Shown here: positions 1 through 7,442 of the stretch, one piece after another | How the letters are laid out: every line of letters starts with the position of its first letter | Numbering within the stretch: the stretch's first letter is position 1 | Source: Kosmotoga arenicorallina S304 | Lineage (GTDB): Bacteria > Thermotogota > Thermotogae > Petrotogales > Kosmotogaceae | Assembly: GCF_001636545.1 (NCBI RefSeq) | Contig: NZ_JFHK01000009.1 | Location: 1-45,920 of the forward strand | Length of the DNA stretch: 45,920 nt | Direction of reading: 5' to 3' | Notes under the pieces: model-generated | Databases searched by the model: none | What the model was told of the DNA's origin: nothing | What the model saw: the letters and a program-made list of their open reading frames with translations, nothing else | Made by a program: the position numbers and the translations under genes

Positions 1-118
1 AGCGGGAAACGTGCTCCAAGAAGAGGCCTCTCAGGGTCGTTCGAGAAGAGGACGTAGATAGGCCGGAGGTGTAAGCCCTGCGAGGGGTTGAGCCGACCGG
101 TACTAATAACCCGAATCC
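1..118 (+). rRNA. rrl: 23S ribosomal RNA, 3' end (partial)
   Basis: The window opens inside the last domain of 23S rRNA. The conserved stretches GATAGGCCGGAGGTGTAAG and GAGCCGACCGGTACTAAT, typical of the 3' end of bacterial 23S rRNA, lie at about 57-108. The gene starts outside the window. The mature 3' end is placed near 118 by comparison with the usual distance past CCGGTACTAAT and is uncertain by several bases. It is followed after about 40 nt by 5S rRNA in the same orientation. Confidence 0.93.
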
Positions 119-156
119 TTTACCTTCGCCTGTGCACCTTTGAGTGAGCTGAGGTA

Positions 157-276
157 TCCTGGGTGCAGATACCGGAGTGGGAAACACCCGGAACCATCTC
201 GAACCCGGCCGTTAAGCCACTTCGGGCCGATGGTAGTGCGGGGGGAGCCCCGTGCGAGAGTAGGTAGTGCCCAGGG
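157..276 (+). rRNA. rrf: 5S ribosomal RNA
   Basis: About 120 nt with the usual 5S layout. The terminal helix forms between CCTGGGTGC (158-166) and GTGCCCAGG (267-275), and the internal segments GGAACCATCTCGAACCCGG and GGGCCGATGGTAGTG are characteristic of bacterial 5S rRNA. It sits directly behind 23S and before a strong terminator, as the last gene of a 16S-23S-5S operon. The ends are set by the terminal helix. Confidence 0.95.
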
Positions 277-289
277 TTTTATGGGAAAA

Positions 290-315
290 GGGAGAGCGTA
301 ATGCTCTCCCTTTTT
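290..315 (+). terminator. Rho-independent terminator of the rRNA operon
   Basis: A GGGAGAGC stem (290-297) pairs with GCTCTCCC (303-310) around a 5-nt loop and runs straight into five T residues. It lies 14 nt after the 5S 3' end and closes the rRNA operon. Confidence 0.92.
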
Positions 316-336
316 CGTTGCGGGTTGTAGGTAACA
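316..336 (+). repeat. 7-bp GGTTGTR-type tandem repeat (short copy)
   Basis: Three consecutive heptamers, CGTTGCG, GGTTGTA and GGTAACA, follow the rRNA terminator. They match the 7-bp repeat GGTTGT(A/G) found in longer runs at 14253-14280 and 14434-14461, in reverse complement at 14686-14720, and as a two-unit copy at 36371-36384. As in the 14.3 kb locus, the run stands directly upstream of a tandem hairpin array. Function unknown. Confidence 0.6.
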
Positions 337-358
337 ACCGAGAAGGCGAGAAACCGAG

Positions 359-461
359 AGCTGCTTTGCAGCGGCTAAGCACGCTGCGCGTGGCTATGAC
401 TGGCTACGCCAGTGTTATGAACTCCTTCGGAGTTGCCACGACCAGCTCTGCTGGTGTTTAG
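359..461. repeat. Tandem hairpin array, five units of about 21 nt
   Basis: Five consecutive units each consist of a 6-nt arm, a 3-nt loop, a complementary 6-nt arm and a 5-6 nt spacer. They start at 359, 379, 399, 420 and 441. The last three are perfect: ACTGGC-TAC-GCCAGT, AACTCC-TTC-GGAGTT and ACCAGC-TCT-GCTGGT. The first two, AGCTGC-TTT-GCAGCG and GCACGC-TGC-GCGTGG, pair at five of six positions. Arm sequences differ from unit to unit while complementarity and period are kept. A related array lies at 14355-14429. There is no convincing coding potential across it. Confidence 0.8.
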
Positions 462-465
462 AAGT

Positions 466-529
466 TCTCTCGTCCTCTCGGATTCTCGGGTCTCGTTCCA
501 TTCTCGCTCTCTCGTCCTCTCGGATTCTC
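466..529. repeat. 22-bp direct repeat
   Basis: The 22-bp sequence at 466-487, built around CTCTCGTCCTCTCGGATTC, recurs exactly at 508-529, 42 bp later, with the related CTCG-rich sequence GGTCTCGTTCCATTCTCG between the copies. The second copy overlaps the stop codon of the neighbouring dipeptidase gene. It continues the repetitive spacer behind the rRNA operon. No function can be read from it. Confidence 0.75.
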
Positions 530-1919
530 ACCACTTTGTCAATATTCTATGGAAGAGTTGTGCATATATTCTCGCCATCATAACCAGATCGTCTATCAGA
601 ACCCTTTCGTCCGGTTGGTGTTCTGTTTCTTCCCTTCCAGGGAACAATGGGCCGAAAGCAACGGCATTTGGCACTGCCCTTGCATATGTTCCACCACCTA
701 TTGTATGGAGCAGTGCTTTTTCTCCTGTAACTCTTTCATATACGTCAATAAGCAATTTCACCAGCTCACTATCGGGAGATACGTAAAGGGGATCATGATG
801 ATGTTCAGGCCTTGTTTCAAGCCCGCTGAGGGCTTCTTCAATTTGTGCTCTTATTCGTTTTTCATTGAAAAAAACCGGGTATCTGATGTTTATTACGCCT
901 TCTATCTTTTCTTTGTGGTACTTCAATGTGCCGAAATTTACACTCAGTGCTCCTGTTATCTTATCCCGACCGGCTATCCCAAGAGAATTTCCATCTGTTT
1001 CATAGCCTATCTTTGAGGAAACCTTTTGCACAAATTCCTCAAGCCCGGCTTTTGAAAGCTCCAATTTTGAGAGAAAGTCTATTAGGGCTGAAATAGCATT
1101 TACACCGGTTTCTGGCTTCGAACCATGTGCCGAGATGCCTTTTACTCGAATTTCCAGAACATCGGTATGTCTTTCCCAGTCAATTGTTGCTTTGTTTTTT
1201 GGCTTGAAAAGCCTGAGTGTTGCCTCCAACTTATTGAGATCTCCTTTTATCACTGCCCTTGCGTCAGCTGCCACCATATTGGAAGCTTCTCCACCTTCGA
1301 GCTCGATGATTTCAAAGCCATCTTTGCTTTCACCCGCTTCTTTGGAGAATCTATAATTCACTATCCCTTTTTCTGCGTAGATAAGCGTGAAAGCTGCGTC
1401 AGGCGTTACAGACATTTCAGGAACCTCTTCATTTTTTAGATAATGATTTATGCCACCCCAACCGGATTCTTCATTGGTTCCGAATATTATCCTTATCCTG
1501 TTAATAGGTTCAATGCCGGCATCTTTTATGGCTTTTAATGCATACAGCGCAGCTATGGTAGGACCTTTGTCATCAATGGCTCCTCTGCCGTATATATATC
1601 CATTTTTTACAATCCCCCCATAGGGTTCAACGCTCCAACCTGTTCCTTCCGGGACCACATCAAGATGCCCGAGAACGCCAAAAAGCCTGCCAGTGTTCCC
1701 GTATTGCACGTGCCCGGCATAATTGTCCACGTTTTTGACTTCGAATCCAAGCCTTTTCCCGAGCTCCAGAGCTTTTTCAAGGGCTCTTTTCACTTCCAGT
1801 CCAAAGGGAGCACCTTCTTCGGGTTCACCTTGTACGGAAGGTATCTTTATCATTTCTGAAATTGCGCCAACCATTTCGTCTTTCAATTCGAGAACGGCGT
1901 TATCCACTTTTCTGTTCAT
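528..1919 (-). CDS. pepV: M20 family dipeptidase, PepV-like
   Basis: Encodes about 463 residues resembling PepV/Sapep dipeptidases, cytoplasmic zinc enzymes that cleave Xaa-Xaa and beta-Ala dipeptides. The M20 metal-site signatures are present in order: GHLDVVPEGTGW (metal His near residue 85), GRGAIDDKGP (bridging Asp near 116), the catalytic and metal pair in GTNEESGWGG (near 150), PDAAFTLIYAEKG, and a C-terminal GGGTYARA. The lid domain is inserted between the halves, and the length matches the family. The start at 1919 is chosen because GGAGGTG lies 5 nt before this ATG; a longer frame to 1940 has no such site. It begins 24 nt after the stop of the guanylyltransferase gene, so the two are probably co-transcribed. 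Confidence 0.88.
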   Translation of the reverse strand: MNRKVDNAVLELKDEMVGAISEMIKIPSVQGEPEEGAPFGLEVKRALEKALELGKRLGFEVKNVDNYAGHVQYGNTGRLFGVLGHLDVVPEGTGWSVEPYGGIVKNGYIYGRGAIDDKGPTIAALYALKAIKDAGIEPINRIRIIFGTNEESGWGGINHYLKNEEVPEMSVTPDAAFTLIYAEKGIVNYRFSKEAGESKDGFEIIELEGGEASNMVAADARAVIKGDLNKLEATLRLFKPKNKATIDWERHTDVLEIRVKGISAHGSKPETGVNAISALIDFLSKLELSKAGLEEFVQKVSSKIGYETDGNSLGIAGRDKITGALSVNFGTLKYHKEKIEGVINIRYPVFFNEKRIRAQIEEALSGLETRPEHHHDPLYVSPDSELVKLLIDVYERVTGEKALLHTIGGGTYARAVPNAVAFGPLFPGREETEHQPDERVLIDDLVMMARIYAQLFHRILTKW

Positions 1920-1943
1920 CGAAACACCTCCGTGAGTCAATAT

Positions 1944-2948
1944 TTATTTCAAAAGTTCCCTGACCTTTTGCGATTCCCCTCTGTGGCATAACAGTGTGCC
2001 TTCAGAAGTGACTACAAAAATAATGTCTTCCACTGAACTGATTCTAACACTTCGTTCTGTCATATTGAAAAGCAGAGAGTTTTTCACATCATGTAAAACG
2101 AACTTGCCTTTGATCACATTCCCGTTTGTGTCTTTTTCTTCAAGTTCATATACAGAATCCCAGCTTCCCACATCGTTCCAGTAAAAATTACTAGGGATTA
2201 CCAGAGCGTTATTTGCCTTTTCCATTATCCCGTAATCAATGGAAATGGATTGAAAGCCCTTATAAACCTCTTCAATGCTATTTTCGCCATCAAATGCCCT
2301 TTTCAACCCGTTATACACATCTGGGAGAAACTTTTCCAGAGCCTTCTGGAATACTTCTGTCCGCCATATAAACATACCGGAGTTCCAGTAATAGTTACCC
2401 GATCTGAGATACTTCTGTGCGAGCTCGAAGGCGGGCTTTTCATGGAATTTTTTTACGCAGAAACTGTTCCGTTTCACGGTAAAGGCTTTCCCCCTCTCTA
2501 TATAACCATATCCCGTATGAGGGCTTGTAGGAGTAATGCCAATTGTTACAAGCACGTCATGGGTTTGAGCTTCACGAATCGCGTCCCAAATAATCTTTTG
2601 AAAGGACTCCAGATCCCGGATGATATGATCCGATGGAAGCACCACCATTACATCTTTCGGGTCAAAGTACATGCTCGCCAGTGCAATAGCTGGCGCAGTG
2701 TTTCTACCGAAGGGTTCAACTAGTAAACTTTCTAGTTCTATTTCTTTAATCAATTGGTTAAATATATCTCTCTGTTCAAAAGTTGTAATTATATATACCC
2801 TGTCAGCAAGTCCTCTCAGTCTATTCATTGTTTGAACTATAAGAGGCATGGAATCACCAAAAGCGTGGAATTGTTTAGGCATTTTTTTCGTGCTTAGAGG
2901 CCAGAGCCTTTCTCCAATTCCCCCTGCCATTATCAACGCTTTTACCAC
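1944..2948 (-). CDS. manC: Mannose-1-phosphate guanylyltransferase
   Basis: A nucleotidyltransferase of about 334 residues that should make GDP-mannose from mannose-1-phosphate and GTP, for glycan or compatible-solute synthesis. The N-terminal signature MAGGIGERLWPLST with following KKMPKQF holds the nucleotide-binding loop and catalytic Lys. EPFGRNTAPAIALA, LPSDHII and FHEKPAF are further family motifs. It is the short form, without the C-terminal isomerase domain of the bifunctional ManC/AlgA enzymes. The GTG at 2948 is taken as start because GGGGGTG precedes it by 6 nt; an upstream TTG at 2963 in the same frame lacks a site. It leads a two-gene unit with the dipeptidase. Confidence 0.88.
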   Translation of the reverse strand: MVKALIMAGGIGERLWPLSTKKMPKQFHAFGDSMPLIVQTMNRLRGLADRVYIITTFEQRDIFNQLIKEIELESLLVEPFGRNTAPAIALASMYFDPKDVMVVLPSDHIIRDLESFQKIIWDAIREAQTHDVLVTIGITPTSPHTGYGYIERGKAFTVKRNSFCVKKFHEKPAFELAQKYLRSGNYYWNSGMFIWRTEVFQKALEKFLPDVYNGLKRAFDGENSIEEVYKGFQSISIDYGIMEKANNALVIPSNFYWNDVGSWDSVYELEEKDTNGNVIKGKFVLHDVKNSLLFNMTERSVRISSVEDIIFVVTSEGTLLCHRGESQKVRELLK

Positions 2949-2978
2949 TAAATACACCCCCAAAGTAAAGTTTTATAC

Positions 2979-3008
2979 TTTACATTTTGCTTTAATTTGT
3001 AGTAGAAT
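2979..3008 (+). promoter_or_regulatory. Predicted sigma70-type promoter for the GGDEF gene
   Basis: TTTACA at 2979-2984 and TAGAAT at 3003-3008, spaced 18 bp, stand 25 bp before the TTG start at 3034. The gene has AGGTTGGTGAT as its ribosome binding site. The intergenic stretch is only about 85 bp and must also hold the divergent promoter of manC, which I could not place. Confidence 0.6.
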
Positions 3009-3033
3009 TTCTTTGTAAAAGGTTGGTGATTAC

Positions 3034-4740
3034 TTGAAAAAAACATATTTAATCAATGTTATTTTGATTATAGTTTCTGTGCTTTTAGCCATAGGTTTAG
3101 CAAATGAGCTGGAAGAATTCACCTTTCCTGTTAAGGTGATCCCATTGTTGCTGTTTTTTGTTTTAACTGATCTCGTGCCTATTAAGGCCAAGGAGCTGCG
3201 TTTAATAACCAACTTTGCTGGAATGGTCCCTCTTATGATTTTCTGGGATCCCCATTTAGCGCCTTTTGCTGTCTTTTTTACTATAATAAAACAAACCAGA
3301 TCAGTTGAACACAAGATTCAGAAGAAAGTCTTCAGAGTACTTCACTACTTCATAATGTATGCCTCCGGAGTATATTTTACCAGCTGGAATGGAAACACTT
3401 ATCTCTCTCTTTTGAATTTTGCATTGATTGCCAAGCTGTCAAGCTTTATTACGGGTGACATCCTGAACCAGTACATGAGCAACATCAAGATTTCTCTTGA
3501 AAACTTCGTGATAAACGCCATAGAAACAGCTTATTTTGTTTTCTTAGCAATTGTTGGAGGGTTGCTCTGGACTCTATATTCAGCGGGAATGGCTTTAGAA
3601 GCAGGATTTATCTTTATGCTTTTTCCACTGACGTTGATGGTGGTATGGACAATCGGGATTTCATTGAAGGCAAAAGACGATGCAAAAACCAGTCTTCTAA
3701 GGCTCAGCTCAATAAGGTCAAAACTCGCGAAGACTCTGGAACTGATTTCTACGGTGAGCTCGGAGACTGATATAGAGGAAGCGCTAACGCACGTGGCGAA
3801 TGTTATAAGAGATGCCATAGGTTATAAGTACGTCATTATAAGTATTTTTGACACTGCAAACGACCGTATCCTCCGCGTGGCACATGCGGGTATTCCCAAA
3901 AAGGAATTTGAAAAAATGCGTAATAATCCACCACCATTGGAATATTTCAAGCAAATTCAAGATGAAAAATACGTAGTTAGCAGATCGTATTTTATACCAG
4001 AGAGCTCCAAAATGCTCAACACGGAATATTCTTTCATGGGGCGATATGATGAACTTATCGAAGCACAATCTGAGTGGAAACCCGACGATGTGCTTGTAAT
4101 ACCTATTTATAAAGGTGCGGATACAATTGGATATATTTCGGTAGATGCTCCCTTTGATGGCAGAAGACCCCAGTATGAAGATATAGAAATCCTGGAAATC
4201 GTAGCAGATCAAGTGTTGAGGATTATAGAAGAATCCGAGAGATATCGGGAAGTTCTCCGGGCCAGCAAACTCGATCATGCAACCGGTTTATACACCCATA
4301 CAGAATTCTATTCAATTTTGAACCGTTTGATACAGGCCGAAAGGCTTTTCAGCCTGATCATGATTGACCTGGATGATTTCAAGCAAATCAACGATACTTT
4401 TGGGCACTTGATTGGTGACAAGACTGTCAAAAAGGTAGCAGAGGTAATTAAGAAAAGCTTGAGAAAAGAAGACTTCGCAGCCCGGTATGGTGGGGATGAG
4501 TTTGCCATTATCGCCACCGGGGCTTCGAAAAACGACGCTATCCAGATAGCTCACAGAATGAATGAAAATTTAAGGGAATTGCGCTTAAAGGAAAAGGGGC
4601 AGAGAATTAAACTTTCCTGGAGCGTTGGGATTGCAAACTTCCCGGCAGACGGCGATAATGCCTCAAATGTTGTGGAAAAAGCAGATAACGCCCTTTATGC
4701 CGCAAAAAGGTCTGGAAAGAACAGAATATACGCTATTTAG
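3034..4740 (+). CDS. Membrane GAF-GGDEF diguanylate cyclase
   Basis: A 568-residue protein with a hydrophobic N-terminal half (several membrane segments, residues about 5-205), a GAF-like sensory domain (about 236-395) and a C-terminal GGDEF domain (about 410-568). It should synthesise cyclic di-GMP from two GTP. The catalytic motif YGGDEF (GGDEF at 486-490) is intact, as is LIMIDLDDFKQINDTFGH. The inhibitory I-site RxxD (RKED, 477-480) sits five residues before GGDEF, so product inhibition is expected. The TTG start has AGGTTGGTGAT just upstream. The 3' end overlaps by 8 nt the end of a convergent HD-GYP gene, placing two c-di-GMP genes tail to tail. The signal sensed is not known. Confidence 0.9.
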   Translation: MKKTYLINVILIIVSVLLAIGLANELEEFTFPVKVIPLLLFFVLTDLVPIKAKELRLITNFAGMVPLMIFWDPHLAPFAVFFTIIKQTRSVEHKIQKKVFRVLHYFIMYASGVYFTSWNGNTYLSLLNFALIAKLSSFITGDILNQYMSNIKISLENFVINAIETAYFVFLAIVGGLLWTLYSAGMALEAGFIFMLFPLTLMVVWTIGISLKAKDDAKTSLLRLSSIRSKLAKTLELISTVSSETDIEEALTHVANVIRDAIGYKYVIISIFDTANDRILRVAHAGIPKKEFEKMRNNPPPLEYFKQIQDEKYVVSRSYFIPESSKMLNTEYSFMGRYDELIEAQSEWKPDDVLVIPIYKGADTIGYISVDAPFDGRRPQYEDIEILEIVADQVLRIIEESERYREVLRASKLDHATGLYTHTEFYSILNRLIQAERLFSLIMIDLDDFKQINDTFGHLIGDKTVKKVAEVIKKSLRKEDFAARYGGDEFAIIATGASKNDAIQIAHRMNENLRELRLKEKGQRIKLSWSVGIANFPADGDNASNVVEKADNALYAAKRSGKNRIYAI

Positions 4741-6052
4741 AAAGCCATTTTTCTATCGCATCCAGCACTTTGGGGTCGAGACGTTTGCTTTTTTTGAGCT
4801 TTTCCATGGGATTGGTATCTTTGTTCCGGTATTTTTCTTCGAAGTAAGCCGTCACAGCACTCACAATCCTTACTCTCAAAGAAATCCCTTCACCTTTTAA
4901 GCCATCAGGAAAACCTGTTCCATCATAAGCTTCATGATGGTGTTTGATAATATCAATTGCCAGAGGTGAAATTTTTAGAGCTTTTCCTAATCTTTCACCT
5001 GCAAGGGTATGCCTTTTATCTTGCAGAACTTTCTCGTCATGCCCCACCTCAAGGAGGCCGATGTCATGCAACGCTATTCCGATTTGAATCGACCGCAATT
5101 CATCTTCATCCTTAATTCCCATATCCTGTGCAATGAAAAGCGCCAGCTCCATCATTTGTTCTATGGGCGGGCTTATAGTATGGATTTTTTTCTTTGCGAG
5201 AGAACCAATGAATTTATAAACGTTCAACATGTGCTTCTCGTGAAATTCCTTTTCGAACTCCAGGTTAGACAGAACTTTTTCATTTTCTTGCCTTAAATTC
5301 CTAATGGTTTCCTCTTTTTTCTGCGTTTCTTCGCGCAATCCCCTTACCAGTTCGTCAATCTCTTTTAAGACTTCTGAAGTAACTTCTGGAAGTTCTTTGC
5401 CTTCGATTGTTTTCCTCATCGCGTCTTCTATGCTTTCGATTTTTTTCTTCTGGTGCCGCAAAGAATTAGCTAATATCTTCGAACCCGTTAAATAGGCAAT
5501 GGCAAAAGCTATATTGCTTAGAATAAAATGCCAGGGCAAAAAAGTTCCGTGATACAAAATGTAGCCTTCATCAAGCTTTTCAGCGAGCATAAAGTATATC
5601 TTCCCGCTTTCAAACAAAAGCAAGCCGGGTTGATTCACGTGATTGGCATTTGATAGCACTATATTTCCTCTTGTGTCTGTAATAAACCATTTTTTGTTGT
5701 TGGAATTGATTTTCTTAAGCAAAGTTCCTTGGGGAATTTCCACGTAATCTATCTGGTTATCCGCTTCAAGGAGCAGTTTTACCGAATCATCTTCCACAAA
5801 TATTCCCGGGCCAATTACAATAGGTTTGTCGGCCATAAGCTGGCTTATCGAAATATTGTTGACTTTTCCATCTATTACTTCGGCACGATAAATCTCTTCT
5901 GAACTATATGCCAGCAAATAAGCCGTTCTTTCAAATATCTGCGCAAAATCATGCGTTGAGCCTTTAGCGTAAACTATAAATTGAGCCATAGTCACGATAA
6001 AAAATAAAATCAGAACCACTGAATTAAAAACTGCAAATGAGCTATTTTTCAA
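4733..6052 (-). CDS. Membrane protein with degenerate HD-GYP domain
   Basis: 439 residues: an N-terminal membrane segment (about 8-28), an extracytoplasmic sensor region, a second membrane segment near 175, a coiled coil (about 200-270) and a C-terminal HD-GYP-type domain. The metal-binding LHDIG, the His of RHTLAGERL and the HHHEAYDGTGFPDGL segment are kept. However, the Lys that normally follows LHDIG is Leu, and the final metal ligand (Asp of the usual VAD motif) is replaced by Thr in VSAVTAYF. It may therefore bind rather than hydrolyse c-di-GMP; this is inference. TTG start; AAGGAG lies about 10 nt upstream inside the preceding gene, which overlaps by 11 nt. It is probably co-expressed with the binding protein upstream. 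Confidence 0.8.
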   Translation of the reverse strand: MKNSSFAVFNSVVLILFFIVTMAQFIVYAKGSTHDFAQIFERTAYLLAYSSEEIYRAEVIDGKVNNISISQLMADKPIVIGPGIFVEDDSVKLLLEADNQIDYVEIPQGTLLKKINSNNKKWFITDTRGNIVLSNANHVNQPGLLLFESGKIYFMLAEKLDEGYILYHGTFLPWHFILSNIAFAIAYLTGSKILANSLRHQKKKIESIEDAMRKTIEGKELPEVTSEVLKEIDELVRGLREETQKKEETIRNLRQENEKVLSNLEFEKEFHEKHMLNVYKFIGSLAKKKIHTISPPIEQMMELALFIAQDMGIKDEDELRSIQIGIALHDIGLLEVGHDEKVLQDKRHTLAGERLGKALKISPLAIDIIKHHHEAYDGTGFPDGLKGEGISLRVRIVSAVTAYFEEKYRNKDTNPMEKLKKSKRLDPKVLDAIEKWLSK

Positions 6053-7043
6053 CAGCCAACAACTCCTTAAGGGTAATGACAGAAGTCTCTTTAACTGCGT
6101 AATAATTGTGAATCATGACTGGACCATCAATCCCCTCAAAGCTGAATCCCTCAAGCTTACCGAAGATTTCGTTGAAATTTCTGCCGTGTATTTTTTCCAA
6201 TTCCCTTATGAGCAAAAGGGCATTATAAGTGCCTACAAAATCGATATTTCTTTCAACGCCGGGCTTCCCGGAAACCTGCGAGAACACTTTGAGGTTTTTT
6301 ATTAGCAGGCTGTCGTAAAGCAATAATTTTTCATCCAACGCATAATCCGAAGCATAGAGCTGACCGGAATAATTTAACTCTTCAAGTTTCGATACACCGT
6401 AGCCGGTTTCAAGACCGGGTGTTACGAATAGTATCCCTGAAAAGTTTTTGGCCTTCTCAAGAATATCTGACGTTATTTCTTCAAGCTTCGAAATATTGGC
6501 CACGGTAACGGTTCCCGAAAAATCCTTTTTAATCATCTCTATAAAGCTGTCAACATATACTCTGTTTTTGGTATATGCAAAAACAAAGAGATCTGTTACC
6601 CCATCTTTTTCCATTTCATCAACCAATTTTTTCACCTGGACACTATCGGGGACGCACATACTCACTATTCTTCCACCCTTGCCTACAACTTCCTGAGCAG
6701 TTACTGTCGGCGAAACCGCGTAAAGGTCATACTTCTGCAAATACGGAAACATTGCCTGTGCATGCATGCTGTAAGAAGGGCCGATTATTATTTTCACACC
6801 ACGATTTTTCAGCTCTTGGAAAATTTCATCGAGCTTTTCGGTTTTGAATTTGATTTTGCTGATCTTGAAGTTAACGTCATTATCCGCAATGAAAGCGTCA
6901 GCAGCTTCTGTAACTTCAAAGAGATCGCTGTATACGATGGCAATCTTCAATGCCTTTGCGTCATCATATATAGAGAAAAAAGAAAGCAAAGATACTGCCA
7001 AAATGGCTATTGCAAGTATCGCTAACCTTGTTGTCGAGTGCAA
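6042..7043 (-). CDS. Type I periplasmic ligand-binding protein
   Basis: About 333 residues beginning with a positively charged N-terminus and a hydrophobic segment (signal peptide or anchor, about residues 7-25), then a two-lobe fold like the branched-chain amino acid binding proteins (LivJ type): KIAIVYSD at the start, IIIGPSYSMHAQAM and LYAVSPTVTAQEV in the first lobe, DFVGTYNALLLIREL in the second. No ABC permease or ATPase lies nearby. Instead its 3' end overlaps the HD-GYP gene, which suggests it senses a ligand for that membrane protein. The TTG at 7043 is preferred because AAGGGTGG lies 5 nt upstream; the GTG at 7052 overlaps that site. The ligand cannot be told. Confidence 0.75.
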   Translation of the reverse strand: MHSTTRLAILAIAILAVSLLSFFSIYDDAKALKIAIVYSDLFEVTEAADAFIADNDVNFKISKIKFKTEKLDEIFQELKNRGVKIIIGPSYSMHAQAMFPYLQKYDLYAVSPTVTAQEVVGKGGRIVSMCVPDSVQVKKLVDEMEKDGVTDLFVFAYTKNRVYVDSFIEMIKKDFSGTVTVANISKLEEITSDILEKAKNFSGILFVTPGLETGYGVSKLEELNYSGQLYASDYALDEKLLLYDSLLIKNLKVFSQVSGKPGVERNIDFVGTYNALLLIRELEKIHGRNFNEIFGKLEGFSFEGIDGPVMIHNYYAVKETSVITLKELLAVEK

Positions 7044-7094
7044 TTTTACCACCCTTGAATTAAATCATTTTGTTTTGTCTTTTGACTTATTCTA

Positions 7095-7124
7095 ATTATA
7101 CTATATTGTTCTGTTTTTTTTCAA
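7095..7124 (-). promoter_or_regulatory. Predicted promoter of the binding protein/HD-GYP unit
   Basis: On the minus strand, TTGAAA (7119-7124) and a perfect TATAAT (7095-7100) are separated by 18 bp, about 50 bp upstream of the TTG start at 7043. Confidence 0.7.
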
Positions 7125-7126
7125 CA

Positions 7127-7372
7127 TTATATTTTTATCAATGTGGACTTAACTTTCACTCCCTGAACCTGTCCGAGCTTTCCTGTAAGGGCTCCGATTT
7201 CATCTGTTGTGCCATCGACAATCACAGATATAAGAGAAATCCCCTTTTCTTTGATGGGGAGGCCAAGCCTACCGAGAATGATCGACGCGAACTCATGGAG
7301 TATTTCATTAACAATCAGATAATTTCCCCTGTTGAGCACTGTGATGGCCACAATACCTACCTTTCTATCCAT
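7127..7372 (-). CDS. Iron-only hydrogenase system regulator, TM1266 family
   Basis: An 81-residue protein matching the small ACT-like TM1266 family. It starts VGIVAITVLNRG and contains VNEILHEFASIILGRLGLP, ISLISVIVDGTTDEIGALTGKLG, all typical of the family. Members usually sit beside the [FeFe]-hydrogenase maturation genes hydE, hydF and hydG and are thought to regulate that system. None of those genes is in this window, so the gene is isolated here and its role is inferred from family only. ATG start with GGAGGTG 5 nt before it. It is divergent from addB. Confidence 0.75.
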   Translation of the reverse strand: MDRKVGIVAITVLNRGNYLIVNEILHEFASIILGRLGLPIKEKGISLISVIVDGTTDEIGALTGKLGQVQGVKVKSTLIKI

Positions 7373-7442
7373 GCAAACACCTCCAGAACAATATTAGCAG
7401 ATGACAGGGCTTTCGATGATAAAATTAATTGAGGTGAAAAAG

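Noticed and set aside
359-461. CRISPR array
   Set aside because: Units are only 20-21 nt, the arms are self-complementary rather than identical repeats with unique spacers, and no cas gene is present.
267-461. Small open frame after 5S rRNA
   Set aside because: It begins in the 5S 3' end, crosses the terminator and runs through the hairpin array; no credible protein.
6042-7043. Component of an amino-acid ABC transporter
   Set aside because: No permease or ATPase gene is nearby and the gene overlaps a signalling gene.
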